Source: CAZNMF01 sp035547155
GTDB lineage: Bacteria; Acidobacteriota; Vicinamibacteria; Vicinamibacterales; SCN-69-37
NCBI GenBank assembly: GCA_035547155.1
Contig: DASZVJ010000247.1
Coordinates: 1 to 21,852 of the forward strand
Direction: 5' to 3'
DNA: 21,852 nucleotides
Below, in pieces: positions 1-5,413 of this stretch (its first letter is position 1; every line of letters starts with the position of its first letter). A program made the translations under genes and the position numbers. Under the pieces are notes generated by a model, which saw only the letters and a list, made by a program, of their open reading frames with translations, did no database searches and was not told where the DNA came from.

Positions 1-1298
1 TCGAAATGGCCGGCGCCGTCACGGTAGCCGGCCGCGACCAGCAGGGCTTTCGCTCGGGCGGGATCGAACGGATCGCCAGCCGGTCGCGGATAGCCGGGGA
101 AGATGCCTTCGGGGGTGAACGCCGTGTTGGCTTTCTGCGTCCGGCGATAGTGCCCGAGTGCGACCTTGTCGATCGCCATGTTGAACGCTTTGCGCACGCG
201 CACGTCGTTCATCGGCGGGCGTGTCGTATTGAACATGTAGTACTCGGTCGCGACCTCCGGCTTGTCCATGTAGTCCTTGTACCCGCGGAGATCGTCGACC
301 CACGCCGCGGGCACGGTGTGATTGAACACCGCGTCGACATCGCCCGCCTTGTACAGATTCATCATCGTCGTGTAGTCCTCGATCGGATAGAACGTGATCC
401 GGTCGAGCTTCACGTGGGCGGCATCCCAGAACATGGGATTTCGCTCGACGACGAGGCGGTCGTACGGCTTCCAGACCTTGAGGACGAACGCACCGCTCGT
501 CACGATGTGCCCAGGCTGCGTCCACGCGTCGCCGTAGCGCTCGACGACCTCGCGCGGCACGGGACGGAAGAACTGATGCGTCACGAGGCCAGGCAGGAAC
601 GGCACCGGACGCATGAGACGGATGCGCAGCGTGCGGGCGTCGACGGCTTCGACGCCGATGTCCTCCGCGCGGACGGGCACGATCTCCTGTCCCTTCGCTG
701 CCGCCAACGTGGGATCGGCGAGCGCGGCGTCACGCGCCTTCGCATCGCCTGGCAGCACGAGACGATGCTCGGGACTTGCGGGATCCATCACGAACGCGCC
801 CGTGACGCGATTGCGCACGAACACGCTGCCTTCGTTGTACGCCTGCGCGTACTCGATGTCGTACGCCATGTAGGCCGCACGCGCAGCCAGCGCCGGCGCG
901 AGGCCACGCCGGAGGCTGTAAACGAAATCATCCGCGACGATCGCGCGTCCGTTCGACCAGCGCAGATTGGGACGCAGATGAAAAATGAACTCGGTGTTGC
1001 CGTTGAGACTGTCCCATCGCTCCGCCATCGACGGAATCGCCTGCGACGTGACGGGATGGATTTCGGTGAGGCCGTCGTACAGCGCCAGATAGATGCGCGC
1101 TTCGGGCTGGCCGGTGCTGATCTGCGGATCGAGCGATTCCGGCTCCGAGCCGGAGATGTAACGCAGCTCCTGCCCCGCCGGCGGCGCGACGCGGCCGAAG
1201 TACTTGCCGTGCGACGATGCGCGGCTGCAGCCGCTGGCGAGGAGCGCCAACGCGGCAAGCGCACACGACCACGCCGACAACCGGCTGCGCATCTTCAT
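1..1298 (-). CDS. ABC transporter periplasmic oligopeptide-binding lipoprotein (SBP family 5, OppA/DppA-like), 3' end missing
   Basis: Reading the minus strand from ATG 1298 gives an open frame of 432 codons that runs off the left edge, so the C-terminus is absent. The N-terminus is a lipoprotein signal: basic start (MKMRSR), hydrophobic core, and a lipobox ending in ASGC with Cys24 as the lipidated residue. The mature part starts with a family 5 solute-binding signature (GSEPESLDPQ, then YDGLTEI at about residues 65-75) and continues with FHLRPNLRWSNG and MNDVRVRKAFNMAIDK, which are typical of OppA-like proteins that deliver peptides to an Opp/Dpp permease. Full-length members are usually 500-600 residues, so roughly a quarter is outside the window. 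Permease genes would be expected to the left but cannot be seen. ATG 1292 is an alternative start two codons in; both keep the signal peptide. Confidence 0.9.
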   Translation of the reverse strand, partial: MKMRSRLSAWSCALAALALLASGCSRASSHGKYFGRVAPPAGQELRYISGSEPESLDPQISTGQPEARIYLALYDGLTEIHPVTSQAIPSMAERWDSLNGNTEFIFHLRPNLRWSNGRAIVADDFVYSLRRGLAPALAARAAYMAYDIEYAQAYNEGSVFVRNRVTGAFVMDPASPEHRLVLPGDAKARDAALADPTLAAAKGQEIVPVRAEDIGVEAVDARTLRIRLMRPVPFLPGLVTHQFFRPVPREVVERYGDAWTQPGHIVTSGAFVLKVWKPYDRLVVERNPMFWDAAHVKLDRITFYPIEDYTTMMNLYKAGDVDAVFNHTVPAAWVDDLRGYKDYMDKPEVATEYYMFNTTRPPMNDVRVRKAFNMAIDKVALGHYRRTQKANTAFTPEGIFPGYPRPAGDPFDPARAKALLVAAGYRDGAGHF

Positions 1299-1434
1299 GA
1301 GAGCGCCGAACTTCAAGGTGGCAGACCCCAGCCGCGCGCCAGATTAGCACTGTTTCCTGGCCCAATTGGCGCGGCGCGTCGCGATCTTGTCTCGGGACGG
1401 GCAATCGTGCGCATCGGAGTCGTAAGATCGCCGC
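1299..1434. promoter_or_regulatory. Divergent intergenic region between peptide-binding protein and YeeE-type gene
   Basis: The 136 bp separate two genes that point away from each other, so promoters for both must lie here. I see no convincing -35/-10 pair and no clear operator palindrome, and neither start codon has a strong Shine-Dalgarno sequence. Confidence 0.35.
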
Positions 1435-1941
1435 ATGCCTCTCCTGCTCCACAACCTGACGCCGCTCCCCTGGGCCGTCGCGGGCGCGGGCATCGCGGCC
1501 GTTACGCTCACGCTGGCCTTCGTCCTCAATAGACGTCTCGGCATCTCGACTGGCTTCGAGGATCTGTGCAGCCTCGTGCTGCGCGCGCCGTACTTCACGC
1601 GTCCGAGCCTGCTGGGCGCGCGGCGATGGCGCCTGCCGTTCGTCGCCGGACTGTTGCTCGGCGGCGTGCTGTCGGCCGTGCTCGGCGGTGGCTGGGCGCC
1701 GACGTGGACTCTCGGCATGCTCGACGCGCGGCTCGGCCTCGATCCGCTCGGCAAGCTGATCTGGATGTTCGTCGGCGGGCTGTTCATCGGATTCGGCACG
1801 CGCATGGCCGGCGGCTGCACGAGCGGACACGGCATCTTCGGTATGTCCAACTTCGAGCTGCCGAGTCTCGTGTCCACCATCAGCTTCATGACCGGCGGCA
1901 TCGTCACTACGCAGCTGCTCTATCGCGTGTTTCTCCCCTGA
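1435..1941 (+). CDS. YeeE/YedE family sulfur transporter, N-terminal half protein
   Basis: A 168-residue, strongly hydrophobic membrane protein. It carries the YeeE/YedE hallmark GGCTSGHG at residues 126-133, with Cys128, inside a glycine-rich membrane segment (FVGGLFIGFGTRMAGG). In the one-chain family member TsuA/YeeE, which imports thiosulfate, conserved cysteines in such segments relay the substrate through the membrane. Here the family is split: this protein is the first half, and the partner starting at 1950 is the second. The stop (1939-1941) is 8 nt before the partner's ATG, so the two are surely co-transcribed. The substrate (thiosulfate or another sulfur compound) is inferred from family only. 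ATG 1435 fits the start of the first membrane segment. Confidence 0.88.
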   Translation: MPLLLHNLTPLPWAVAGAGIAAVTLTLAFVLNRRLGISTGFEDLCSLVLRAPYFTRPSLLGARRWRLPFVAGLLLGGVLSAVLGGGWAPTWTLGMLDARLGLDPLGKLIWMFVGGLFIGFGTRMAGGCTSGHGIFGMSNFELPSLVSTISFMTGGIVTTQLLYRVFLP

Positions 1942-1949
1942 GGGCGGCC

Positions 1950-2396
1950 ATGGCCATCGTCTATCTGATGCTCGGTGCGATCTTCGGCCTCATCCTCAGC
2001 CGATCCGGCGCGGCCGACTACGACTACATCCAGGGGATGTTCCTGTTCACGCGCTTCCAGCTCTACGGGATCATCGGCACGGCCGTCGTGCTGACGGCGC
2101 CTGGACTGTGGTTGCTGAAGCGCCGCGGACGCACGCTCGGCGGCGCGCCGCTGCGTCTCGAGCGCAAGCCCTTCCATCGCGGCAACGTCGTCGGCGGCGT
2201 GCTGTTCGGGATCGGCTGGTCGATTTGCGGCATGTGCCCGGGACCGATCCTCGTCAACATCGGTGAAGGCAAGGTCTACGCGATCGCCGCGCTGGCGGGC
2301 GCGCTCACGGGCACGGCGCTGTTCGGCTGGTCGTACTCGTCGCTTCAGCGCCCGTTGCAACTGCCGCCGATCGCCGCCGGAACTGGCGAAGGATGA
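1950..2396 (+). CDS. YeeE/YedE family sulfur transporter, C-terminal half protein (DUF6691-like)
   Basis: A 148-residue membrane protein with about four hydrophobic segments. The motif GWSICGMCPGP at residues 89-99 contains Cys93 and Cys96 and matches the second cysteine-bearing segment of YeeE/YedE transporters. The two halves add up to 316 residues, close to a one-piece YeeE. The start at ATG 1950 follows an AGGGCGG purine stretch that may act as ribosome binding site. The same frame is open further upstream, back to about 1566, but that part lies inside the first gene and is not transporter-like. The two proteins probably form one heteromeric channel in the inner membrane. No rhodanese, BigR or sulfur dioxygenase gene is adjacent to fix the substrate. 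Confidence 0.85.
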   Translation: MAIVYLMLGAIFGLILSRSGAADYDYIQGMFLFTRFQLYGIIGTAVVLTAPGLWLLKRRGRTLGGAPLRLERKPFHRGNVVGGVLFGIGWSICGMCPGPILVNIGEGKVYAIAALAGALTGTALFGWSYSSLQRPLQLPPIAAGTGEG

Positions 2397-2398
2397 AA

Positions 2399-2465
2399 TG
2401 TAGGGGCGGCCCTTGTGGCCGCCCGAGACGCGTACAACAGACGTAGGCCGGGTCTTCAGACCCGG
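2399..2465. repeat. Two REP-like hairpins (GGGCGGCC... and CCGGGTCT... palindromes)
   Basis: Two perfect 8-bp stems follow the YeeE pair. The first is GGGCGGCC / GGCCGCCC (2404-2411 and 2417-2424, loop CTTGT). The second is CCGGGTCT / AGACCCGG (2448-2455 and 2458-2465, loop TC). The second recurs exactly at 4300-4317. The first shares its TGTAGGGGCGGCCCT left part with 19875-19890. Neither has a T-run, so they look more like dispersed REP-type elements than intrinsic terminators, although they may end transcription. Confidence 0.75.
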
Positions 2466-2471
2466 CGCGTC

Positions 2472-2499
2472 GTAGCCCGAAGCCCGAAGCCTGTAGCCC
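2472..2499 (+). repeat. GTAGCCC-type heptamer array touching a start codon
   Basis: Four 7-bp units in perfect register: GTAGCCC, GAAGCCC, GAAGCCT, GTAGCCC. The array ends 3 nt before ATG 2503, filling the place where a ribosome binding site would be. Related arrays lie at 4263-4283, 4999-5033 and 19834-19868. Confidence 0.75.
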
Positions 2500-2502
2500 G
2501 CC

Positions 2503-3651
2503 ATGACCCGTGACGAAACCAAAACCCTGCTGCGCCGGCATCAGGACGCGCTCAATAGACACGACGTCGACACGGTCGTCTCGCTGTACGCCGAAGAGGC
2601 CGTGATCGAAAGTCCGATGTTCGACACGGTGCGCGGACGGGCGGCGATCCGCCAGTCGTTCATTCATCTCTTCGAGCTGTTCCCGGACTACACCGTCAGC
2701 CTGCAGGATGCGCTGTTCATCGCCGAAGGCAATCGCGCTGCGGAGTTCACGCGCGTGACGGCGACGCAGCACCTCGCGCTGTTCGGCTTGCCGCCGACCG
2801 GCCAGCGCGTGGACTACCACGCCGCGCGCCTGTTCACGTTCGCGCGCGATCGGATCGCGTCGGAGCACCGCATCTACGACTTCCGCGGCGTGCTGGAGCG
2901 GCTGGAGAAGGCACGCGTCGATCGCGAGCTGACCGTCGCGTCCGCCGTGCAACGCACGCTGTGCCGGACGCATCACAGTAACGCGTTCGCCGAAGTTGCC
3001 GGCTCATCATTGCCGTGCCGCTCGATCGGCGGCGACTTCCTCGAGTACATCGATCTACCGTCGGGCGATCTCGGGATCGCCGTCGGCGACGTCTCCGGCA
3101 AGGGCCCGGCCGCCGCGCTCGTCGCGGCCATGCTGCAGGGCATGTTCTCGATCGTCGCGACCGAAAGCGTGCATCCGCAGATCGCGCTGTCGCGCGTCAA
3201 TCGCGCGTTGTGCCGGCGCGGCATCGAGCCGCGCTTCGCGACGCTCGCCTACGCCGTGCTCTCACCCGACGGCCGGCTGACGTACTCCAACGCCGGCCAC
3301 AACCCGCCATTGTTGTTGACGACGGCCGGCGTCGAGCGCCTGACTATCGGCGGGCCGATGCTCGGTGTGTTCGACGACGCCGAATTTCCGCAGGCGACGC
3401 TGACGATCGACGCGGGCGACAGCCTCGTGATGTTCAGCGACGGCGTCACGGACGCGATCGCGCCTGACGGCGGCGACTTCGGCATGGATCGCCTCCTCGC
3501 CTGCGCCCGCGCGGCACACGCGTTCGCGCCAGCCGACGTGCTGGCGCGGCTGGTCGACACGGTCCGCGACTTCTGCGGTCCCGTGCCGCTCGTCGACGAC
3601 GTGACGATCGCCGTCGCGACGCTCACGCGCCGCGCGCGAAGCGTCGCGTAG
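2503..3651 (+). CDS. SnoaL-like domain fused to SpoIIE/RsbU-type PPM serine/threonine phosphatase
   Basis: This 382-residue soluble protein has two parts. Residues 1-128 look like a SnoaL/NTF2-type alpha+beta cone (HQDALNRHDVDTVVSLYAEEAV and later GRAAIRQSF). Residues about 129-160 form a charged helix (LERLEKARVDRELTVASAVQ), like the switch helix before many RsbU/SpoIIE phosphatases. Residues 160-375 are the PPM phosphatase domain with its metal-binding aspartates in order: GGDF (Asp178), VGDVSGKG (Asp196), FSDGVTD (Asp313) and VDDVTI (Asp365/366). SpoIIE-type enzymes usually dephosphorylate an anti-sigma-factor antagonist (STAS protein), so this is probably a partner-switching regulator whose SnoaL pocket senses a small molecule or serves as a dimerisation module. 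No STAS protein or anti-sigma kinase is adjacent. There is no Shine-Dalgarno; the spacer just upstream is a heptamer array. A hairpin terminator follows. Confidence 0.88.
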   Translation: MTRDETKTLLRRHQDALNRHDVDTVVSLYAEEAVIESPMFDTVRGRAAIRQSFIHLFELFPDYTVSLQDALFIAEGNRAAEFTRVTATQHLALFGLPPTGQRVDYHAARLFTFARDRIASEHRIYDFRGVLERLEKARVDRELTVASAVQRTLCRTHHSNAFAEVAGSSLPCRSIGGDFLEYIDLPSGDLGIAVGDVSGKGPAAALVAAMLQGMFSIVATESVHPQIALSRVNRALCRRGIEPRFATLAYAVLSPDGRLTYSNAGHNPPLLLTTAGVERLTIGGPMLGVFDDAEFPQATLTIDAGDSLVMFSDGVTDAIAPDGGDFGMDRLLACARAAHAFAPADVLARLVDTVRDFCGPVPLVDDVTIAVATLTRRARSVA

Positions 3652-3654
3652 ACA

Positions 3655-3679
3655 GGTGACGCGCCGAAGGCGCGTCACC
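3655..3679 (+). terminator. Intrinsic terminator-like hairpin
   Basis: A perfect 11-bp stem, GGTGACGCGCC (3655-3665) and GGCGCGTCACC (3669-3679) with a GAA loop, lies 4 nt after the phosphatase stop codon and is followed by CTTTC. The U-tract is short, but position and stem strength fit a terminator for the + strand gene. Confidence 0.75.
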
Positions 3680-3681
3680 CT

Positions 3682-3709
3682 TTCGAAGTTCGAAGTTCGA
3701 AATTCGAAG
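3682..3709. repeat. TTCGAAG-type heptamer array
   Basis: Four in-register 7-bp units: TTCGAAG, TTCGAAG, TTCGAAA, TTCGAAG. The array sits between two convergent genes. The same family occurs at 8703-8723 and 18133-18160. Confidence 0.8.
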
Positions 3710-3728
3710 TTGACGAGTGTTCTTATCT

Positions 3729-4232
3729 CTAAGAGACCGGCGTCGGATCCATGCCGGCCCACAGGTTCATGGTGTTGAGCTCTTCGCGGCCGCACGACTT
3801 GAGATACAGGAAGATCTGCGTGCGATACGCCGCATAGCCGCAGAGCACGGTGTTGACGATGAACGCCCCTCGTGTGGCCTTGCGGCCGAACATCTCGATC
3901 TCGGTGCGGAAGTCGGCGTCGGTCATGTCGCCGAGGAGCGTCGTGTACTGATCCGACAAGCTCGCGATCACGTCCAGGACCTGATCGAAATCCTTCGATG
4001 CGAGGCCCTGCTGGGACGCAGTCCAGTGCGACGGATCGAAGCCGCCGGCCTTGGCGGCCTGGACGAGCACGGGGCCCATCATCGCCAGATATCGCAGGAG
4101 CTCGAGCGTGCTTCGCTGCTTCGGCGTCGGCCGATAGTCCAGCTTCGCGCGATCGATCTTCGTCGCCAGATGGAGAAGGATGCGGATTTCATTCTGCAGG
4201 GAGCCAATCAACTCGGACTTGGTCAGAACCAT
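3729..4232 (-). CDS. DinB/YfiT-like four-helix protein lacking the usual metal-binding histidines
   Basis: A 167-residue, mostly helical soluble protein with the general shape of the DinB superfamily: an N-terminal helix with LLHLATKI, then LDYRPTPKQRSTLELLRYLAMMGP, and a C-terminal helix GYAAYRTQIFLYLK. DinB-fold proteins normally bind a metal through three histidines, one in the first helix, one in the HLAH-like stretch and one in an HRxQ-type motif. Here His21 may be the first, but the second site reads YLAMM (residues 48-52) and the third reads AAYRTQ (134-139), so two ligands appear to be lost. Function is unknown; family members include thiol-dependent S-transferases. The start at ATG 4232 is the first in frame. 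The gene converges on the phosphatase gene and stands alone. Confidence 0.7.
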   Translation of the reverse strand: MVLTKSELIGSLQNEIRILLHLATKIDRAKLDYRPTPKQRSTLELLRYLAMMGPVLVQAAKAGGFDPSHWTASQQGLASKDFDQVLDVIASLSDQYTTLLGDMTDADFRTEIEMFGRKATRGAFIVNTVLCGYAAYRTQIFLYLKSCGREELNTMNLWAGMDPTPVS

Positions 4233-4262
4233 GATGCCTCGTGGCCACAGAGTGTATGCGAT

Positions 4263-4317
4263 GCGGGCGGGCTGCGGGCTGCGACACGGCAGATGTAAGC
4301 CGGGTCTTCAGACCCGG
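4263..4317. repeat. Short heptamer run plus CCGGGTCTTCAGACCCGG palindrome (second copy)
   Basis: GCGGGCG, GGCTGCG, GGCTGCG (4263-4283) is a 7-bp run related to the GTAGCCC family on the other strand. It is followed by the 18-bp palindrome at 4300-4317, identical to 2448-2465. The flanks are also alike: CAGATGTAAG here and CAGACGTAGG there before the palindrome, GCGCG after it. Confidence 0.75.
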
Positions 4318-4462
4318 CGCGCGCCCCCACGTGAGACCGAAGCCCGAGGCCCTGTCAGCGATTCAGCACATTCAGCACCTCGTCCGCGCGTCACTCGCCG
4401 GACAATCCGCGACGTATCGACGAAGCCAATCGGCCGTGCGGCCGTTCGATCGAGACTGTTGC

Positions 4463-4942
4463 GCACCTCGATCAGCGGTCAGGGCAGCAGCGTCAGACGC
4501 GACCGCGGTGACTCCGCCGGTCGACCGCGGCGACGTCAGCGTCGACTGCAGTGACGTGGACCTGTGACTGCACCGACATCGACCCATCCCGGCAGTCACC
4601 TCGAGTGTCGATCGCAGTGACGTCAGCCACGACTGCAGTCACTTTCAGGAGTGACTGCAGTAGCGATCGAAGAGATCGACGCCGCATCTTATTGTGCAGA
4701 TTGGACTTGTCGATCGATTTCGAGGTCGCTGCACTCGTCGCTAACGTCACTGCACTCGGCGCGGAAGCGATCGCGCACCGGACGGAAGTCACTGGCGGTC
4801 TCTCCGAACGCGATGGGCGGCCGGACGGAGGCGACCGTTCATGTACGGAAAGTCATTACTGCCGCGGCGGAAGCGGCTGACGAGCATCCTGATCGTGACT
4901 TCCCGTCGAGGTGGAGTGGCTTTCCGGCGGGCGGGAGCGACT
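4463..4942. repeat. Degenerate tandem array of about 21-22 bp units
   Basis: GCAGTGAC-like words recur with a steady step. Starts at 4484, 4505, 4527, 4548, 4570, 4592, 4614, 4635 and 4657 read GCAGCAGC, GCGGTGAC, GCGGCGAC, GCAGTGAC, GCACCGAC, GCAGTCAC, GCAGTGAC, GCAGTCAC, GCAGTAGC; steps are 21 or 22 bp. Many units end in CGACT or TGACT. After an irregular, more AT-rich stretch (4681-4730) a second half follows with starts at 4731, 4752, 4773, 4794, 4815, 4836, 4858, 4879, 4901 and 4922, again 21-22 bp apart, with a shared core near CGGAAG followed by TCACT, CGATC, CGACC or similar. Units diverge too much for a CRISPR, and there is no spacer. The mixed 21/22 length breaks any single reading frame, so present-day coding is unlikely, though a decayed heptad-repeat gene is possible. 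Confidence 0.65.
4632..4661. repeat. 12-bp perfect inverted repeat inside the 21-22 bp array
   Basis: ACTGCAGTCACT (4632-4643) pairs with AGTGACTGCAGT (4650-4661) around the loop TTCAGG. A further pair CGATCGC (4609-4615) / GCGATCG (4663-4669) flanks it. Could fold as a cruciform or RNA stem; no T-run follows. Confidence 0.75.
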
Positions 4943-4998
4943 GACGACGTAAGACATAGTCAGCGCGCCGTAGCCTCAGCGTCTTCGGCCTTCCGGCG

Positions 4999-5033
4999 GC
5001 AGCCCGTCGCCTGTAGCCCGCCGCCCGCCCGCC
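4999..5033 (+). repeat. GTAGCCC-type heptamer array touching the PadR promoter
   Basis: Five in-register units: GCAGCCC, GTCGCCT, GTAGCCC, GCCGCCC, GCCCGCC. It ends at the base before the AT-rich GATATC of the likely promoter. Confidence 0.65.
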
Positions 5034-5050
5034 GATATCTGTGTATATAC
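5034..5050 (+). promoter_or_regulatory. Likely promoter/operator of the padR-permease operon
   Basis: An AT-rich island, GATATC then TGT then GTATATAC, is made of two perfect palindromes in otherwise GC-rich DNA. TATATA (5044-5049) could be the -10 box, placing a transcription start at about 5056-5060, at or next to ATG 5060. The mRNA would then be leaderless, in line with the absence of a Shine-Dalgarno. PadR proteins usually repress their own promoter at AT-rich dyads, so this is also the most likely operator. Inference from sequence shape only. Confidence 0.5.
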
Positions 5051-5059
5051 TGCCTGCCT

Positions 5060-5413
5060 ATGACAGACATCGACGCACGCGCGCTCGACCGTGAGCTGAA
5101 GAAGGGCTCGGCCGAGCTGCTGATCCTCTCGTTGCTCGACGCCCGCGCCCGTCACGGGTACGAGCTGAGCAAGCTCATCCACGCGCGGTCGCGCGGCGAG
5201 CTGACGTTCCACATCGACTCGCTCTATCCGCTGCTCTACCGCCTCGAAGAGCGCGGCTGGATCAAGGGCACATGGGTGGAAAAGGCCGGCGAGCGCCGGC
5301 GGCGCTACTACCGCGTGACGGCCGAGGGACGCCGCGTGCTGGCCAAACAGCGCCAGACCTGGGCGCGGTTCGTCGCCGCGGTCCGGCGCGTCACGGGAGG
5401 CGAACATGCCTGA
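5060..5413 (+). CDS. PadR family transcriptional regulator
   Basis: A 117-residue protein with the PadR winged-helix domain over nearly its full length: LLILSLLDARARHGYELSKLIHARS, then FHIDSLYPLLYRLEERGWIKGTWVE, then the wing RRRRYYRVTAEGRRVLAKQ and a C-terminal helix for dimer formation. The N-terminal DRELKKGSAELLILSLL is typical of the short PadR proteins encoded with ADOP permeases in Acidobacteria. The frame is open further upstream, but ATG 5060 gives the family start and sits just after the promoter-like AT island. The last 8 nt overlap the start of the permease gene (ATG 5406, stop 5411-5413), so the two are translationally coupled and the regulator most likely controls the permease operon. 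Ligand unknown. Confidence 0.92.
   Translation: MTDIDARALDRELKKGSAELLILSLLDARARHGYELSKLIHARSRGELTFHIDSLYPLLYRLEERGWIKGTWVEKAGERRRRYYRVTAEGRRVLAKQRQTWARFVAAVRRVTGGEHA

Larger units (their letters stand above)
4233..5059. other. Long gene-free region (827 bp)
   Basis: No open frame here has family-like protein content. Frames on both strands are short, switch phase and have low-complexity Ser/Arg/Val/Asp composition. The region holds in order: a REP-like palindrome (4300-4317), an undefined stretch (about 4320-4460), the degenerate 21-22 bp tandem array (4463-4942), a GTAGCCC-type heptamer array (4999-5033), and the likely promoter of the PadR gene (5034-5050). Base use is more AT-rich around 4680-4720 than in neighbouring genes. 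Confidence 0.7.

Noticed and set aside
6..1532. 508-codon + strand open frame over the peptide-binding protein
   Set aside because: The minus strand reads as a clear family 5 binding lipoprotein; the + frame is low-complexity Arg-rich and has no motif.
4463..4942. CRISPR array
   Set aside because: Units are directly tandem and degenerate, with no conserved repeat and no unique spacers; no cas gene is near.
4241..4944. Small proteins encoded in the gene-free region (frames at 4241-4567, 4551-4880, 4651-4944 and on the minus strand)
   Set aside because: Frames are short, change along the 21-22 bp array, have no ribosome binding site and no family-like content. A decayed repeat gene cannot be excluded.
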